A DNA stretch of 64,000 bases from a virus. Where the stretch lies: positions 1 through 64,000 of IMG/VR virus record IMGVR_UViG_3300044641_010328; one strand, written 5' to 3'. Below, piece by piece: positions 5,692 to 13,340 of this stretch. A program made the translations under genes and the position numbers. The notes under the pieces are model-generated. The model had not been told where the DNA came from. It ran no database searches and saw only the letters and a list, made by a program, of their open reading frames with translations. How positions within the stretch are numbered: position 1 is the stretch's first letter; the number at the start of each line of letters is the position of its first letter.

Positions 5692-6849
5692 TTAAGCCTC
5701 TTCTTCCTCTTGCGGTTCTTCCGCGGCGTCACCTGGTGCGACAGGGACTGATGCAGATGCAGGCGAAGCAATCTGCAACCCCTGCTTTGAGATGAGACCC
5801 GGCAGGATCATCTCTCTCGGGACAGAGTACATCCGCATATTTGCCTTGGTTCCAACGATAGCAATAACGTCATGGCCCGATAGCACGAGACCGTCCCAAA
5901 GGTCTGCACACCTATCAATAAGCCGTCGCACCTCTGCTACGTCAAGTGCAAAATTCACATCTTCATCTGCTATTCCTGAGGGATCTTGATCTGCGCGCGG
6001 GCTCCCGGATGACACGTAGATCTGATTCTTCTCTTTCCCAGCAATGTCAGCGTCGAGCTTGCTGAGCATGCTTCTGATCTGACCTCTTGAGATCGATCTG
6101 CCGGTTCCCTCTGCAAAGCCCTTCATCGCGGCGATCTTTTTGATTTCTTCAGATACGTCGACGATCTCTCGAAACTCGCCGCCCTTTTCTACATCGGCGC
6201 CCGGGAAGACTGTGCTAGACTTGTTCTCAAAATACTTGACGCTAAATCCGTTTCCACCGATTGTTAGGTCAGGTTCAGCGCCCGCCTCAGAATCACGCCC
6301 AAACATCAGGGTGGCTAGTGCCTCACCCTTGCCAATCGACGTTCCACGCGCACCCGGCTTCTCGAAGAGAGCAAGTGAGTAGAATTGACGCGGAATCGGA
6401 TATTCTTTGATTCCCTTCTCGACCTCAGGATGTTTAATGGTGATTTCACCTGCAGGAGCATCTGGATCCTCTGATTCTGCCGGAAGGTTGTAAATACTTT
6501 CCTTGATCTCTTCTGGAGACATCTGGCTGAGAATGGCACGTGCCAGCTTGACAGCGCTTTGAGAGATTCTGCTCTCAATGATCCCAAGTCTACGACCTAT
6601 CTCTTCGTCCTCTTCTGTGTAGCCTTGTAGCGCATCCTTTGTGTTCCCGATGCTGATCAAGTCATCCAGGTCTTCCGGAGACAGAATGAAGTTAGCCATC
6701 TTGTCTTCGGGTTGCCCGCGCTTGCGCCTGCCACCTGTTAAAACAGGCGTGGCTGTGATCGAGACGTTGTAGTTCTCGGCGAGCAGGATCTCTCTGATTG
6801 CGTGTCTTAGCATATTGTTTCGCATGCTTTGATAACTATCATCACGCAT
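5692..6849 (-). CDS. Putative internal virion protein, capsid-targeting-like N terminus
   Basis: A 385-residue protein from the ATG at 6849, which has GAGGAAG upstream; in-frame codons before it overlap the preceding gene. The first 25 residues form a basic amphipathic helix (NMLRHAIREILLAE) ending in LAE before Asn26, like a T4 capsid-targeting tag. The body is mixed alpha/beta with no recognised enzyme motif; EKYFENKSS-like basic patches and a GGNGFSVKYFENK segment near the middle are noted. The C terminus is Ala/Pro/Glu-rich and ends EEPQEEEEA, probably disordered. Role is inferred only: a packaged or scaffold-associated protein. Confidence 0.7.
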   Translation of the reverse strand: MRDDSYQSMRNNMLRHAIREILLAENYNVSITATPVLTGGRRKRGQPEDKMANFILSPEDLDDLISIGNTKDALQGYTEEDEEIGRRLGIIESRISQSAVKLARAILSQMSPEEIKESIYNLPAESEDPDAPAGEITIKHPEVEKGIKEYPIPRQFYSLALFEKPGARGTSIGKGEALATLMFGRDSEAGAEPDLTIGGNGFSVKYFENKSSTVFPGADVEKGGEFREIVDVSEEIKKIAAMKGFAEGTGRSISRGQIRSMLSKLDADIAGKEKNQIYVSSGSPRADQDPSGIADEDVNFALDVAEVRRLIDRCADLWDGLVLSGHDVIAIVGTKANMRMYSVPREMILPGLISKQGLQIASPASASVPVAPGDAAEEPQEEEEA

Positions 6850-7060
6850 GTTGTAGCTTCCTCGTGCTCGTGCTGTGTCTGTTGCATCTGCTGTCCTGCA
6901 CCGTCGCACGGCCATCGTGCACATCAAGGATGAGAACAGTCTCTCCCGATAGGAATCCGGGATCGACAGGACCGTAGATATCGTAGAAGCTGATCATGTC
7001 CTGTGTCAGTCTAGCAAGATCGCCGGCTCGAAAATCAGGCGGCAGGGACCGTGACTTCAT
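6842..7060 (-). CDS. Small SH3-like protein, unknown
   Basis: A 72-residue ORF with AAGGAG eight bases before the ATG. It overlaps the upstream gene's end by 26 nt and the next gene's start by 8 nt, typical of this genome. The pattern FRAGDLARLT...GETVLILDV...RATVQDS resembles small phage beta-barrel (KOW/SH3-like) proteins. Residues near the C terminus are basic. No specific function can be given. The same style of protein occurs at 8718-8921 and 29558-29896. Confidence 0.62.
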   Translation of the reverse strand: MKSRSLPPDFRAGDLARLTQDMISFYDIYGPVDPGFLSGETVLILDVHDGRATVQDSRCNRHSTSTRKLQHA

Positions 7061-7877
7061 AGCCTCGCTCCTTCAGCTGTGACAGCGCAAAATCGACCTC
7101 GACGATGAGTCCGTACTTCTCCCTGGTTGTCTCCTTGAACTTGCCGAGGACCAGCAACAGGTCGTCAGGCCGCGTGAGATTCCGCTCTCGAAGAATCGAC
7201 TGGATGTTGTGTGAGAGGCCCTTCGACTCAATTCGCCTGATGACGCTCTCGTCGAAGTCCTCGCAGAGCGCTCGCATGATCCATTCCGTGATTAGAGGCT
7301 CCGAGCGGGGCGTCACCCCTGCGATCCCACGATGCTTGAAGTACTTCATGATCCGGCTGCCCATGAAGGGTGAGGTGTTGTTCTTCACGTCGAGCCGACG
7401 GTCAGCCTCGATCTCCTTGAACCGGCTGTTGACAAAGACATGGTCGCGGGTGATCCCGACGCAGGCGTTCGTGAAGTCGAACCGCTGCAGCTGCTCCTCC
7501 ATGGGCAGGATTAGCTTCTCGCTGTCAACGAGCTGGATGCGCATGTTCTGGTTGTGAATCTCGAGCGCATTGCCGCCGAAAGAGCGGAAGGTGGACATGA
7601 ACTTGAACCTGTGAGATTCTGCCTTTGAGGGGTCTTCAAAGAAGATGTCAATGTCACCCGCAGGGGCCCTGCCAAGTGGTCCACGGTCACCCTTCAGGTA
7701 AGCGCCGATCGCGTCACCACGCATCAGGGAGCGTCCAAACCCGCCAGCGATGTAGCATCCATCGTCTAGAAGGGTGGAGACCAGACCTGGATCAATTAGA
7801 ATCCGCTGTAGCAGGGCGCGCTCGGGATGTGCGTCGATGACGTCATTGAGGTTGAGCCGCTCGTATTGGTCGTTCAC
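7035..7877 (-). CDS. Nucleotidyltransferase-fold protein
   Basis: A 280-residue protein. Near residues 40-80 it has YIAGGFGRSL followed by GDIDIFF, the Gly-Gly/Ser and Asp-x-Asp pattern of the polymerase-beta-like nucleotidyltransferase fold. The remainder is helical, with no second domain recognised. The start is a GTG at 7877 with TAGGAGGCATA before it. An ATG seven codons earlier would lie at the -10 of promoter P6, so the GTG is preferred. Family members adenylate or otherwise nucleotidylate RNA, proteins or small molecules. The substrate is unknown, and some phage members may be inactive toxin-antitoxin-like relatives. Confidence 0.75.
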   Translation of the reverse strand: MNDQYERLNLNDVIDAHPERALLQRILIDPGLVSTLLDDGCYIAGGFGRSLMRGDAIGAYLKGDRGPLGRAPAGDIDIFFEDPSKAESHRFKFMSTFRSFGGNALEIHNQNMRIQLVDSEKLILPMEEQLQRFDFTNACVGITRDHVFVNSRFKEIEADRRLDVKNNTSPFMGSRIMKYFKHRGIAGVTPRSEPLITEWIMRALCEDFDESVIRRIESKGLSHNIQSILRERNLTRPDDLLLVLGKFKETTREKYGLIVEVDFALSQLKERGYEVTVPAA

Positions 7878-7893
7878 TATGCCTCCTACGATC

Positions 7894-7922
7894 ATCATAC
7901 CACTGTGGCGATCGATCGCACG
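7894..7922 (-). promoter_or_regulatory. Promoter-like site P6 (CGTGCG-N17-TATGAT)
   Basis: TATGAT at 7899-7894 and CGTGCG exactly 17 nt upstream. It places a start site a few bases before the ribosome site of the GTG-initiated gene at 7877. It matches the other sites except one base in the -10 hexamer. Confidence 0.55.
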
Positions 7923-7941
7923 ACAATCGTATATCGAGAGG

Positions 7942-8178
7942 CTAGTCTTTTACAACGTAGACCGGATTGCTCTCGCAGTCGCGCAGCATCAACTTCAGAC
8001 GCATGATGATCGCGTCCTCGTCTGCCAGGTGGTCGCGGCTGTCAATCGAAAGCATGGTGCTGTCGCTTGTCACATGCTCCGTGAGGCCCGTCTCTCTGTC
8101 ATATGAGATGACACCCACGCTAAAGCTGACGACCTTGTCATCCCTGACTGTCTTCACAATTCCAAAGCGGCGCCTCAC
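7942..8178 (-). CDS. Hypothetical protein
   Basis: A 78-residue protein starting with GTG at 8178, nine bases after the preceding stop, with CAGGAAG just before it. The N-terminal half looks like a small beta sheet (FGIVKTVRDDKVVSFSVGVISYD), and the C-terminal half is a charged helix. No family is recognised. Start choice is moderately secure because the spacing to the ribosome site is short. Confidence 0.6.
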   Translation of the reverse strand: MRRRFGIVKTVRDDKVVSFSVGVISYDRETGLTEHVTSDSTMLSIDSRDHLADEDAIIMRLKLMLRDCESNPVYVVKD

Positions 8179-8187
8179 TTCCTGGGC

Positions 8188-8436
8188 TCACTTGATATCG
8201 TTAGTCGACTGGTCGATCTCTGCATTCCAGTCGGTGCGGAGCTTGATCAGTGGGTTGAAGCTAGCATTGCGTCGATCGATGACCAGCGCGCCCTGTGGCT
8301 TCTGCAGGACACCCTCGACCTCGAGGCCCTCAAAGTCGATCTCGGTCTTCTGCTTGTAGACGACCTTGCGATCCTCCTCGTCCACGTTCTCATCACCCGC
8401 TAGTGCTATCGCCGCTAGCAACAACCAAATTGACAT
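8188..8436 (-). CDS. Small exported protein, deltaproteobacteria-like
   Basis: An 82-residue protein with GAGGAAAAAG before the ATG. Residues 1-13 (MSIWLLLAAIALA) are a short signal peptide with a probable AxA-type cleavage. The mature part has a run EIDFEGLEVEG, then LQKPQGALVIDRR, then ASFNPLIKLR. I recall a very similar pattern in short exported proteins of myxobacteria and related deltaproteobacteria. If right, it is a host-derived envelope protein, which would point to the host group. It overlaps the preceding gene by 44 nt in another frame. A function is not known to me. Confidence 0.68.
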   Translation of the reverse strand: MSIWLLLAAIALAGDENVDEEDRKVVYKQKTEIDFEGLEVEGVLQKPQGALVIDRRNASFNPLIKLRTDWNAEIDQSTNDIK

Positions 8437-8725
8437 CTTTTTCCTCGCAGTCTACTTTATCTATACCTTCTTGCGCAATGCTTTCTATGATCTGGTCCAG
8501 CATATACAGAGTGTTTGATTGCTTCCAGACCTGCTGTGACCAATCTAGCAGGTCAGAATTCATGGAATAATTTGCTGCTGGACCTTCTCGCTGGACACGC
8601 TCATCAACAAGAGACGTGGCTTTCTTGAGGCCCGTGAGAGCATCAATGAAGCACATGTATGCAACATGCCGCATCTCCCTGATTCGATTCAGATCTCGGA
8701 GCAGAGGACTCTTTTGCTCAGACAT
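8393..8725 (-). CDS. Hypothetical helical protein
   Basis: A 110-residue, largely helical protein (RDLNRIREMRHVAYMCF; LDWSQQVWKQSNTLYML) with a short acidic-polar tail. The start ATG overlaps the stop of the 8718 gene (ATGTCTGA). Its last 44 nt overlap the exported-protein gene. No family is recognised, and no membrane or signal segment is seen. Confidence 0.65.
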   Translation of the reverse strand: MSEQKSPLLRDLNRIREMRHVAYMCFIDALTGLKKATSLVDERVQREGPAANYSMNSDLLDWSQQVWKQSNTLYMLDQIIESIAQEGIDKVDCEEKDVNLVVASGDSTSG

Positions 8726-8921
8726 CCACCATCAGGTCCTTGATGAATGCCTCGACTGGATAGAGCTTACCCTCGTGGAGCACCTCGATGACGGCGATCC
8801 TGTTCTTCTGTGCAGGACCTGCATCAAGGCTGTGTGTGATCTGAGAGAATCTGATCTCTCTAACCACGCCCTTTATCTTTCCGTTGTAAGCGTGAAAAAC
8901 CTTGTCACCGACCTTGATCAT
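8718..8921 (-). CDS. Small SH3/KOW-like protein
   Basis: A 67-residue protein beginning MIKVGDKVFHAYNGKIKGVV, a pattern of small beta-barrel proteins (compare CarD/KOW-type 'GDkV.H..G.G.V'). GAGGGAAAAA precedes the ATG. Many large phages carry such proteins, and their partners are mostly unknown. It lies between the peptidase gene and a helical hypothetical. Confidence 0.65.
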   Translation of the reverse strand: MIKVGDKVFHAYNGKIKGVVREIRFSQITHSLDAGPAQKNRIAVIEVLHEGKLYPVEAFIKDLMVDV

Positions 8922-8930
8922 TTTTCCCTC

Positions 8931-10319
8931 TTAGAATTCTACTGGCTTTACAGAGCCTGGATTTCTCGTGAGCCACTCGAGAGGATTTGCAAGCCTGCCC
9001 CTCTTGAACCCGCCTCCCTCCCAGGTTTCCCAGTGAAGATGCGGTCCAGTTGAACGACCTGTGTTTCCAGACAGTGCTATTGTATCACCTGTTTCGACTT
9101 CGTCACCCACATTGGCAAGAACTTTGCTTAGGTGCAGGTACCGAGTAACATCTCCGTTATCGTGCGTGACCTCGACATAGACCCCTGCTGTAGAACTTCC
9201 CGGTGGCGGGACCACCTTTGTGACTTTTCCTGCAAGCGCCGCGCGAACTGGAGTTCCCGTCCTCACACCGATGTCAAGACCCTGGTGCTTCGATCTCTTC
9301 CCAGTAAACGGATCGTTTCTCATTCCGACCTTGCTTGAGAGCCTTCCAACTATGGCAGCTGCGGCCGGTGCGGAAGCGAGCGCAGAACTCAGGCTCGAAT
9401 CTGACGCTGCCTGCTCTGGATCAATCTTTGCCAGAACACCGGTCACTGGGACTGGAAGTGTGCAGCTTTTAATCCTCTCAACAACAGCATCTGCAATCTC
9501 AGACACGACCGGCGGATCCTTGATGTGAATCCCATCTAGGCTCGGCGGGAATGTCACACCAGACTGCTGCAATGTCCCACCGGAAACAACGTCGCGAGGA
9601 TCGATGAAGGTTGCGCCCACCTTCTCAACAGCGGACCGCAGATCCTTGCAATAGTTCTCGCGCTCTCGTGCATAGTTTCCTCCGCCAAGGAGGAACCAGA
9701 AGTCAGAGGATACCGGCATGCCACGATTCAGACCTGCGTCCATGGCATGAGTCGTGTCAACTATCTCTGTAACGGGAGGCGGAATGACGACGAAGCAGCG
9801 AGCAGGTGTGAATAGCTTGATTAATTTGACAACGCTCTCAGCCTGCTCACCGGGCTTGTAGCCCGGGAATATGATCACAACATCATACTGGTCACGATCT
9901 CGTACATTGACCGCAACCTTGGAGTAGATGAAGTTCATGCTCTTCGCTGACTGTGGATTAAAATCAAATTCAAACTTTCCAGTCGCCTCGAGCGCGCGCA
10001 TCACGTCTGGCCCGATCACGCCAGCCTGTGATCCTCCAACAATGAGCGCGCGCTTGTCGCTGTCAATCCGAAGCGCATCACTGAGCGGGATTGACTCAAG
10101 GGCAGCATCTGCAATCTCTGCGCTGACCTGCTCCTTCTCAGCAGACTTGCCTGGGCGCGCGGTCTCGCCGGTTTCCTCGTCGTAAGCATCTTCTTCCTCG
10201 TCATCGCCCGAAAAGAAGTCAACGACGTTCTTTACGACCGGAATGTCAAGAAGCTTCTTTGCTGAGGCCTTCAGGTCCTCGATGGAGATCTCATTTATCT
10301 GGTTTCTTCTGTACTTCAT
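8931..10319 (-). CDS. M23 metallopeptidase with SGNH-like domain
   Basis: A 462-residue protein. The N terminus has MKYRRNQINEISIEDLK, then an acidic linker (about 35-65). Residues about 88-290 look like an SGNH/GDSL-type hydrolase fold: RALIVGGSQAG near the start, YDVVIIFPGY in the middle, DGIHI near the end with the Asp and His. Residues about 335-455 are an M23 (LytM) peptidase with HQGLDIG and HLHWE zinc ligands. M23 enzymes cut peptidoglycan cross-links. Joined to a possible de-esterifying domain, the protein is probably a virion-borne cell-wall hydrolase for DNA entry. No signal peptide is present. Confidence 0.85.
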   Translation of the reverse strand: MKYRRNQINEISIEDLKASAKKLLDIPVVKNVVDFFSGDDEEEDAYDEETGETARPGKSAEKEQVSAEIADAALESIPLSDALRIDSDKRALIVGGSQAGVIGPDVMRALEATGKFEFDFNPQSAKSMNFIYSKVAVNVRDRDQYDVVIIFPGYKPGEQAESVVKLIKLFTPARCFVVIPPPVTEIVDTTHAMDAGLNRGMPVSSDFWFLLGGGNYARERENYCKDLRSAVEKVGATFIDPRDVVSGGTLQQSGVTFPPSLDGIHIKDPPVVSEIADAVVERIKSCTLPVPVTGVLAKIDPEQAASDSSLSSALASAPAAAAIVGRLSSKVGMRNDPFTGKRSKHQGLDIGVRTGTPVRAALAGKVTKVVPPPGSSTAGVYVEVTHDNGDVTRYLHLSKVLANVGDEVETGDTIALSGNTGRSTGPHLHWETWEGGGFKRGRLANPLEWLTRNPGSVKPVEF

Positions 10320-10331
10320 GAGATTTAATTA

Positions 10332-10550
10332 TTACGCACGCTCATCATGTTCGTTTGTATCTGTCGCAACGCCTGCCGGAAGACGCTTAAGATCAGTTCT
10401 CCTAAACGGCAGCACGCGGGGATTCTGAGTGTCCTTGTTCATTAGGACCTCGTAATAGCCCGCGCCATAGATTCCCACGACTATTCCGATCTTCTTGCTT
10501 GGTGTTAGAACAATATCGCCAGCATCTATTTCTTCAAGTAGAGTCTGCAT
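10332..10550 (-). CDS. Small beta-rich hypothetical protein
   Basis: A 72-residue protein if started at the ATG at 10550, with AAGAGAAG just before it. An in-frame upstream ATG at 10565 is possible. The core (AGDIVLTPSKKIGIVVGIYGAGYYEVLM) suggests a compact beta barrel of the SH3/KOW type. It overlaps the end of the upstream gene by 17 nt. Function is unknown. Confidence 0.6.
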   Translation of the reverse strand: MQTLLEEIDAGDIVLTPSKKIGIVVGIYGAGYYEVLMNKDTQNPRVLPFRRTDLKRLPAGVATDTNEHDERA

Positions 10551-11100
10551 GACTTCTCTTAGCATCGAGCTGGCTGTAGATCTGCTTGAGCCCCTCCTGC
10601 GTAATCTTCTCGCCCTTGATTGTCTCGAATATTTCAATTGCCGACTCAACTCCGTCATCGTATCCTGCAAGATACTGTGACTGAGATTGGTAGTGGATGA
10701 CTGTGGCAGTTAGAGTTCGTATCCTCGATTCCTGCTTGTCGATCCTCTCGGCAAGATCAGAGAGAAGCGCGCCGATGTTTTCGATCGATGTCTGCTCAAG
10801 ACCGGGAATCTTTTTAACAGCCTCGATGGCTTCCATCAGCTCGCGGCGCTCCTCTATCTCCTGGCGCATGTAAACGCTTAGGTCTAGAACCTCCTGGTAT
10901 GCGTCGACAAGCGCATCTCTGCCATTTCTAATCCGCAGCGGGATGCCGTACTTGGCACGGCCTAGCCGATCTCGATCTGTCATATCCTTGATGACAAGGG
11001 GCCATACATCAGCTTGCTCGCTCTTAGGGAAAGGCTGTGCGTAAATTGCTGGATTCTTCTCGCCCTTTGACACGTGCTTATCCTTGCTCTTCTTTCCCAT
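10534..11100 (-). CDS. Conserved phage protein, KYG/NGRD motif
   Basis: A 188-residue protein started at 11100 with AGGAGATCTA upstream. Residues about 45-85 hold RAKYGIPLRIRNGRDALVD and AYQEVLDLSVYMRQ, a motif pair I know from many phage proteins of unknown function. It somewhat resembles all-alpha nucleotide pyrophosphohydrolases in its E/D-rich helices. The C-terminal half is coiled-coil-like (RIDKQESRIRTLTATV). An NTP-house-cleaning role is possible but not shown. Confidence 0.7.
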   Translation of the reverse strand: MGKKSKDKHVSKGEKNPAIYAQPFPKSEQADVWPLVIKDMTDRDRLGRAKYGIPLRIRNGRDALVDAYQEVLDLSVYMRQEIEERRELMEAIEAVKKIPGLEQTSIENIGALLSDLAERIDKQESRIRTLTATVIHYQSQSQYLAGYDDGVESAIEIFETIKGEKITQEGLKQIYSQLDAKRSHADST

Positions 11101-11147
11101 TAGATCTCCTGTATGGAATACTACCACGAGAGCTCGATTATTTTAAG

Positions 11148-11651
11148 CTAATCGCAGTTTTGCCCCAAAATGTAGGCTTGCCAGCGTCCAACAATGCCAA
11201 AGATCTTCTCAAGGTCTGACTTAAAGACGAGGAGATCGTCGAGATCAGCCGGAAGGGAATGATCAGTTAGCAGGCGCAAAGATTCAACAGTTGTGTCAAA
11301 CGGGTAGACAGCCTCCATCATGCTGCGGTATGAGAACTCACAGGTGAGTCCGAGTTTCGCAAGATCAGCGCTGTACTCGTTGGCTGTGCTTAGCGCGGGG
11401 CCCCCCATCATTCCGACGCAGCTATCTAGCCACTTGTCAGTTAGCTCTCTGATTCCCCGATAGGCGCTGTCCTTGATTGGCAGGATCATGCAATCCTTCT
11501 GGAATTGCATGCATGCGTGACCTCCTGCCTGATGCTCGATGAGGCGCCAGGCAGTAGGGTCTCGAAACGATCCATACGGGCTATTCGTCGTCAGGACAAG
11601 AATCGGGAGCTTGAGGTCCTCAGACCAAGTTGCGATGCGCTCGATTTGCAC
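11148..11651 (-). CDS. Hypothetical protein
   Basis: A 167-residue soluble protein without recognised motifs, apart from three cysteines in the first half (HACMQF, KDCMI, DSCVGM). The start overlaps the phosphoesterase gene by 32 nt. It is globular in composition with mixed helices. No function is assigned. Confidence 0.62.
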   Translation of the reverse strand: MQIERIATWSEDLKLPILVLTTNSPYGSFRDPTAWRLIEHQAGGHACMQFQKDCMILPIKDSAYRGIRELTDKWLDSCVGMMGGPALSTANEYSADLAKLGLTCEFSYRSMMEAVYPFDTTVESLRLLTDHSLPADLDDLLVFKSDLEKIFGIVGRWQAYILGQNCD

Positions 11652-12153
11652 TCTTTACCTCCTCAAGATCTACTAGACGGTAGAATCGATCCCAGGCGAC
11701 GTTGAAGTGCCCTGGGATGGTCCGGTCTCGGCTGTGGATGTGACCATGAACAACGATGTCAGGTGACATCTGCTCAAAGACTCGAACAGACTCCGGATTC
11801 ATCGATGTGGCAGGCTTGTGGATGAAGAGCATCCCGTCCTCAAAGGTCCAATCAGCGACAGACTCGAATCCTGCGCAGATGTACCACATGTCAGCCTGAT
11901 GGTCGTGATTTCCTCGAATTAGGGTCTTTCTCCCCGGAAGATCACCAATGATCTTCTGTAGCGCCTCCTTCCGGGGCCCCAGTCCAGCAGACAGGTCGCC
12001 GACCACGATGACGCGATCGTCTGATGCAACGACCTCGTTCCAGGCGCTGATGATCTTCTGATTCATCTGGTCGACCGTCTCGTGCGGGCGTCCGCAGTAG
12101 GCGATGATGTTTTCGTGGAACAGGTGCAGGTCAGATGTAATCCACGTCCTCAC
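11620..12153 (-). CDS. Calcineurin-like metallophosphoesterase
   Basis: A 177-residue protein with all motifs of the family: SDLHLFH (Asp-x-His), VVGDLS (Gly-Asp), IRGNHDHQ (Gly-Asn-His-Asp) and HGHIHS. It starts with GTG behind TAGGAGAGAAAC, about 10 nt downstream of promoter P3's -10. Members hydrolyse phosphoesters in nucleotides, nucleic acids or proteins. Small phage versions resemble E. coli YfcE-type phosphodiesterases. The substrate is not predictable here. Confidence 0.9.
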   Translation of the reverse strand: MRTWITSDLHLFHENIIAYCGRPHETVDQMNQKIISAWNEVVASDDRVIVVGDLSAGLGPRKEALQKIIGDLPGRKTLIRGNHDHQADMWYICAGFESVADWTFEDGMLFIHKPATSMNPESVRVFEQMSPDIVVHGHIHSRDRTIPGHFNVAWDRFYRLVDLEEVKSANRAHRNLV

Positions 12154-12169
12154 GTTTCTCTCCTAAGAC

Positions 12170-12198
12170 ATTATACCATAGTGCGCGAAGTTTACACG
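12170..12198 (-). promoter_or_regulatory. Promoter-like site P3 (CGTGTA-N17-TATAAT)
   Basis: TATAAT at 12175-12170 with CGTGTA 17 nt upstream, within CGCGTGTAAAC. The -35 box overlaps the stop codon of the small ORF at 12192. It would start the phosphoesterase transcript, leaving a short leader before its TAGGAGAG. Confidence 0.65.
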
Positions 12199-12338
12199 CG
12201 AAGCGCGTACTGGTCGATCTTCCTGATCTTGCTCAGGGTGATCGTGTCTGAAGCGCACATGTCGAGGCAGATCCTCGTGACCAGAAGAGATGCGTACAGC
12301 CTATCGGAAAATCTTGCACTCCTTGTGCTCGGTATCAT
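12192..12338 (-). CDS. Possible small basic protein
   Basis: A 48-residue ORF (MIPSTRSARFSDRLYASLL...) in an otherwise empty stretch. It is basic, with two Cys in the middle, and ends exactly at promoter P3. No strong ribosome site precedes the ATG. It could be real, or the stretch could be untranslated leader. Confidence 0.35.
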   Translation of the reverse strand: MIPSTRSARFSDRLYASLLVTRICLDMCASDTITLSKIRKIDQYALRV

Positions 12339-12353
12339 TATCAAGGGGCACCA

Positions 12354-12431
12354 TCACTTCCTCGCCCTGGGGGCGAGAATGCTGATGTTATCGGATCCAG
12401 TCGGTGTCCTATCGGCTTCTTTGTTGACCAT
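12354..12431 (-). CDS. Possible 25-residue peptide
   Basis: An ATG preceded by GGGAGGCACTCAAA, one of the strongest ribosome sites nearby, opens a 25-residue polar peptide ending in ARGRK-like basic residues. The strong site argues that it is translated, perhaps as a leader peptide. No homologue is recognised. Apart from this and the next small ORF, the 12154-12466 interval holds only promoter P3. Confidence 0.4.
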   Translation of the reverse strand: MVNKEADRTPTGSDNISILAPRARK

Positions 12432-12466
12432 TTTGAGTGCCTCCCTTCTATAAGTAGGAAGGTGGA

Positions 12467-13003
12467 TCACTTCTTTTTCTGGATTCTCGGATAAACCTTT
12501 CGATATTTTTCCATCGCCCACATGACGCCGGGCAGAAGATACCGATGCAGCTGGCACTCGGGCACCTTGTTGAATGGCACCCAGACCACCTCGTCATGCT
12601 CCTTGATTCCGTTCTCAGGATTTGGCTTGATCTTTGCATCAGGGCAGAGCGTCTCTGCAACGTAGAGATGCACATTCTTGCGCGTGCGGCCGGTGCTTCG
12701 ATCGATGTTTCTGCACATGTAACGGTCGGGTGCCAGCATGACAGCGACAGTCTCTGATGCGAGCAGCTCTGATCCCATCGGAAGGAGCGTGTAATCAGCC
12801 TCCTGGAAGAGCTCATCAGCAGCGCAGAGCAGGATCGGATCCACACGCTCAGCCGACTCAAAATGAACGGGCTCAATGTGCCCCTTGGGCAAGTCATACT
12901 TCTTTCCGATTCGAAGCATGAGAACGCAGGGGCCGCGCTTCGGATCGTCCCGAATTACAACAACGCCTGCTGATATCTCTGGTTCTCTGTCATTGCCTTG
13001 CAT
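12467..13003 (-). CDS. Nudix hydrolase
   Basis: A 178-residue protein started at 13003 with GAGGATGATT before the ATG. An in-frame extension overlaps the previous gene more deeply. SAGVVVIRD opens the fold, and YDLPKGHIEPV begins the Nudix box, ending in AADELFQEADYT. The box is stretched by an insertion compared with the usual 23-residue form, but the Glu pair is kept. The family hydrolyses nucleoside diphosphates linked to another moiety. The closest feel is diadenosine polyphosphate hydrolases. It lies beside sugar-phosphate genes, so a nucleotide-sugar substrate is another option. Confidence 0.85.
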   Translation of the reverse strand: MQGNDREPEISAGVVVIRDDPKRGPCVLMLRIGKKYDLPKGHIEPVHFESAERVDPILLCAADELFQEADYTLLPMGSELLASETVAVMLAPDRYMCRNIDRSTGRTRKNVHLYVAETLCPDAKIKPNPENGIKEHDEVVWVPFNKVPECQLHRYLLPGVMWAMEKYRKVYPRIQKKK

Positions 13004-13340
13004 AATCATCCTCGAGCCTGACGACATCGTCCAGCTCGGGGGTTGAAACCTCTACTAGGACGACTGGGACATCGCGTGCCCCAAATCTATGTATCGTCCC
13101 GGGTGACACGTGGAAAACTTCTCCCCTGTCGAGTACACGATCAGAGAAGCCTCCTGCTCCGTCCGATGTCTCAAGGATCAGCTTGCCTTCAAGCACACGG
13201 ATCGTCTCGGTCTTCACGTTGTGATACTGCCTGCTCAGGCGGCAACCTGGGTTGATATGCAGAAACTTGCCAACGTACCTGTCAGTCTCAGCCCAGATCT
13301 CCTCATAGCCCCAGGGCTTCTTGATCAGACGCACGCTCAT
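12990..13340 (-). CDS. Cupin, phosphomannose isomerase type II C-domain-like
   Basis: A 116-residue single cupin. KPWGYEEIW opens it, with metal-ligand positions in RQYHNVKTETI and TIHRFGA, and the tail is VRLEDDYARQ. This matches the stand-alone isomerase domain of type II mannose-6-phosphate isomerase/GDP-mannose pyrophosphorylase. The ATG overlaps the upstream stop as ATGA. Typical reaction: fructose-6-phosphate to mannose-6-phosphate. With the adjacent cytidylyltransferase-fold gene and the epimerase at 40136, it suggests phage-directed remodelling of host surface sugar. Confidence 0.85.
   Translation of the reverse strand: MSVRLIKKPWGYEEIWAETDRYVGKFLHINPGCRLSRQYHNVKTETIRVLEGKLILETSDGAGGFSDRVLDRGEVFHVSPGTIHRFGARDVPVVLVEVSTPELDDVVRLEDDYARQ

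Noticed and set aside
6140-6382. Several plus-strand frames of 60-150 codons throughout minus-strand genes
   Set aside because: They lie fully inside well-supported genes, lack ribosome sites and show no domain.
12354-12557. 67-residue in-frame extension of the 25-residue ORF
   Set aside because: It overlaps the Nudix gene, and the strong ribosome site points to the internal ATG.
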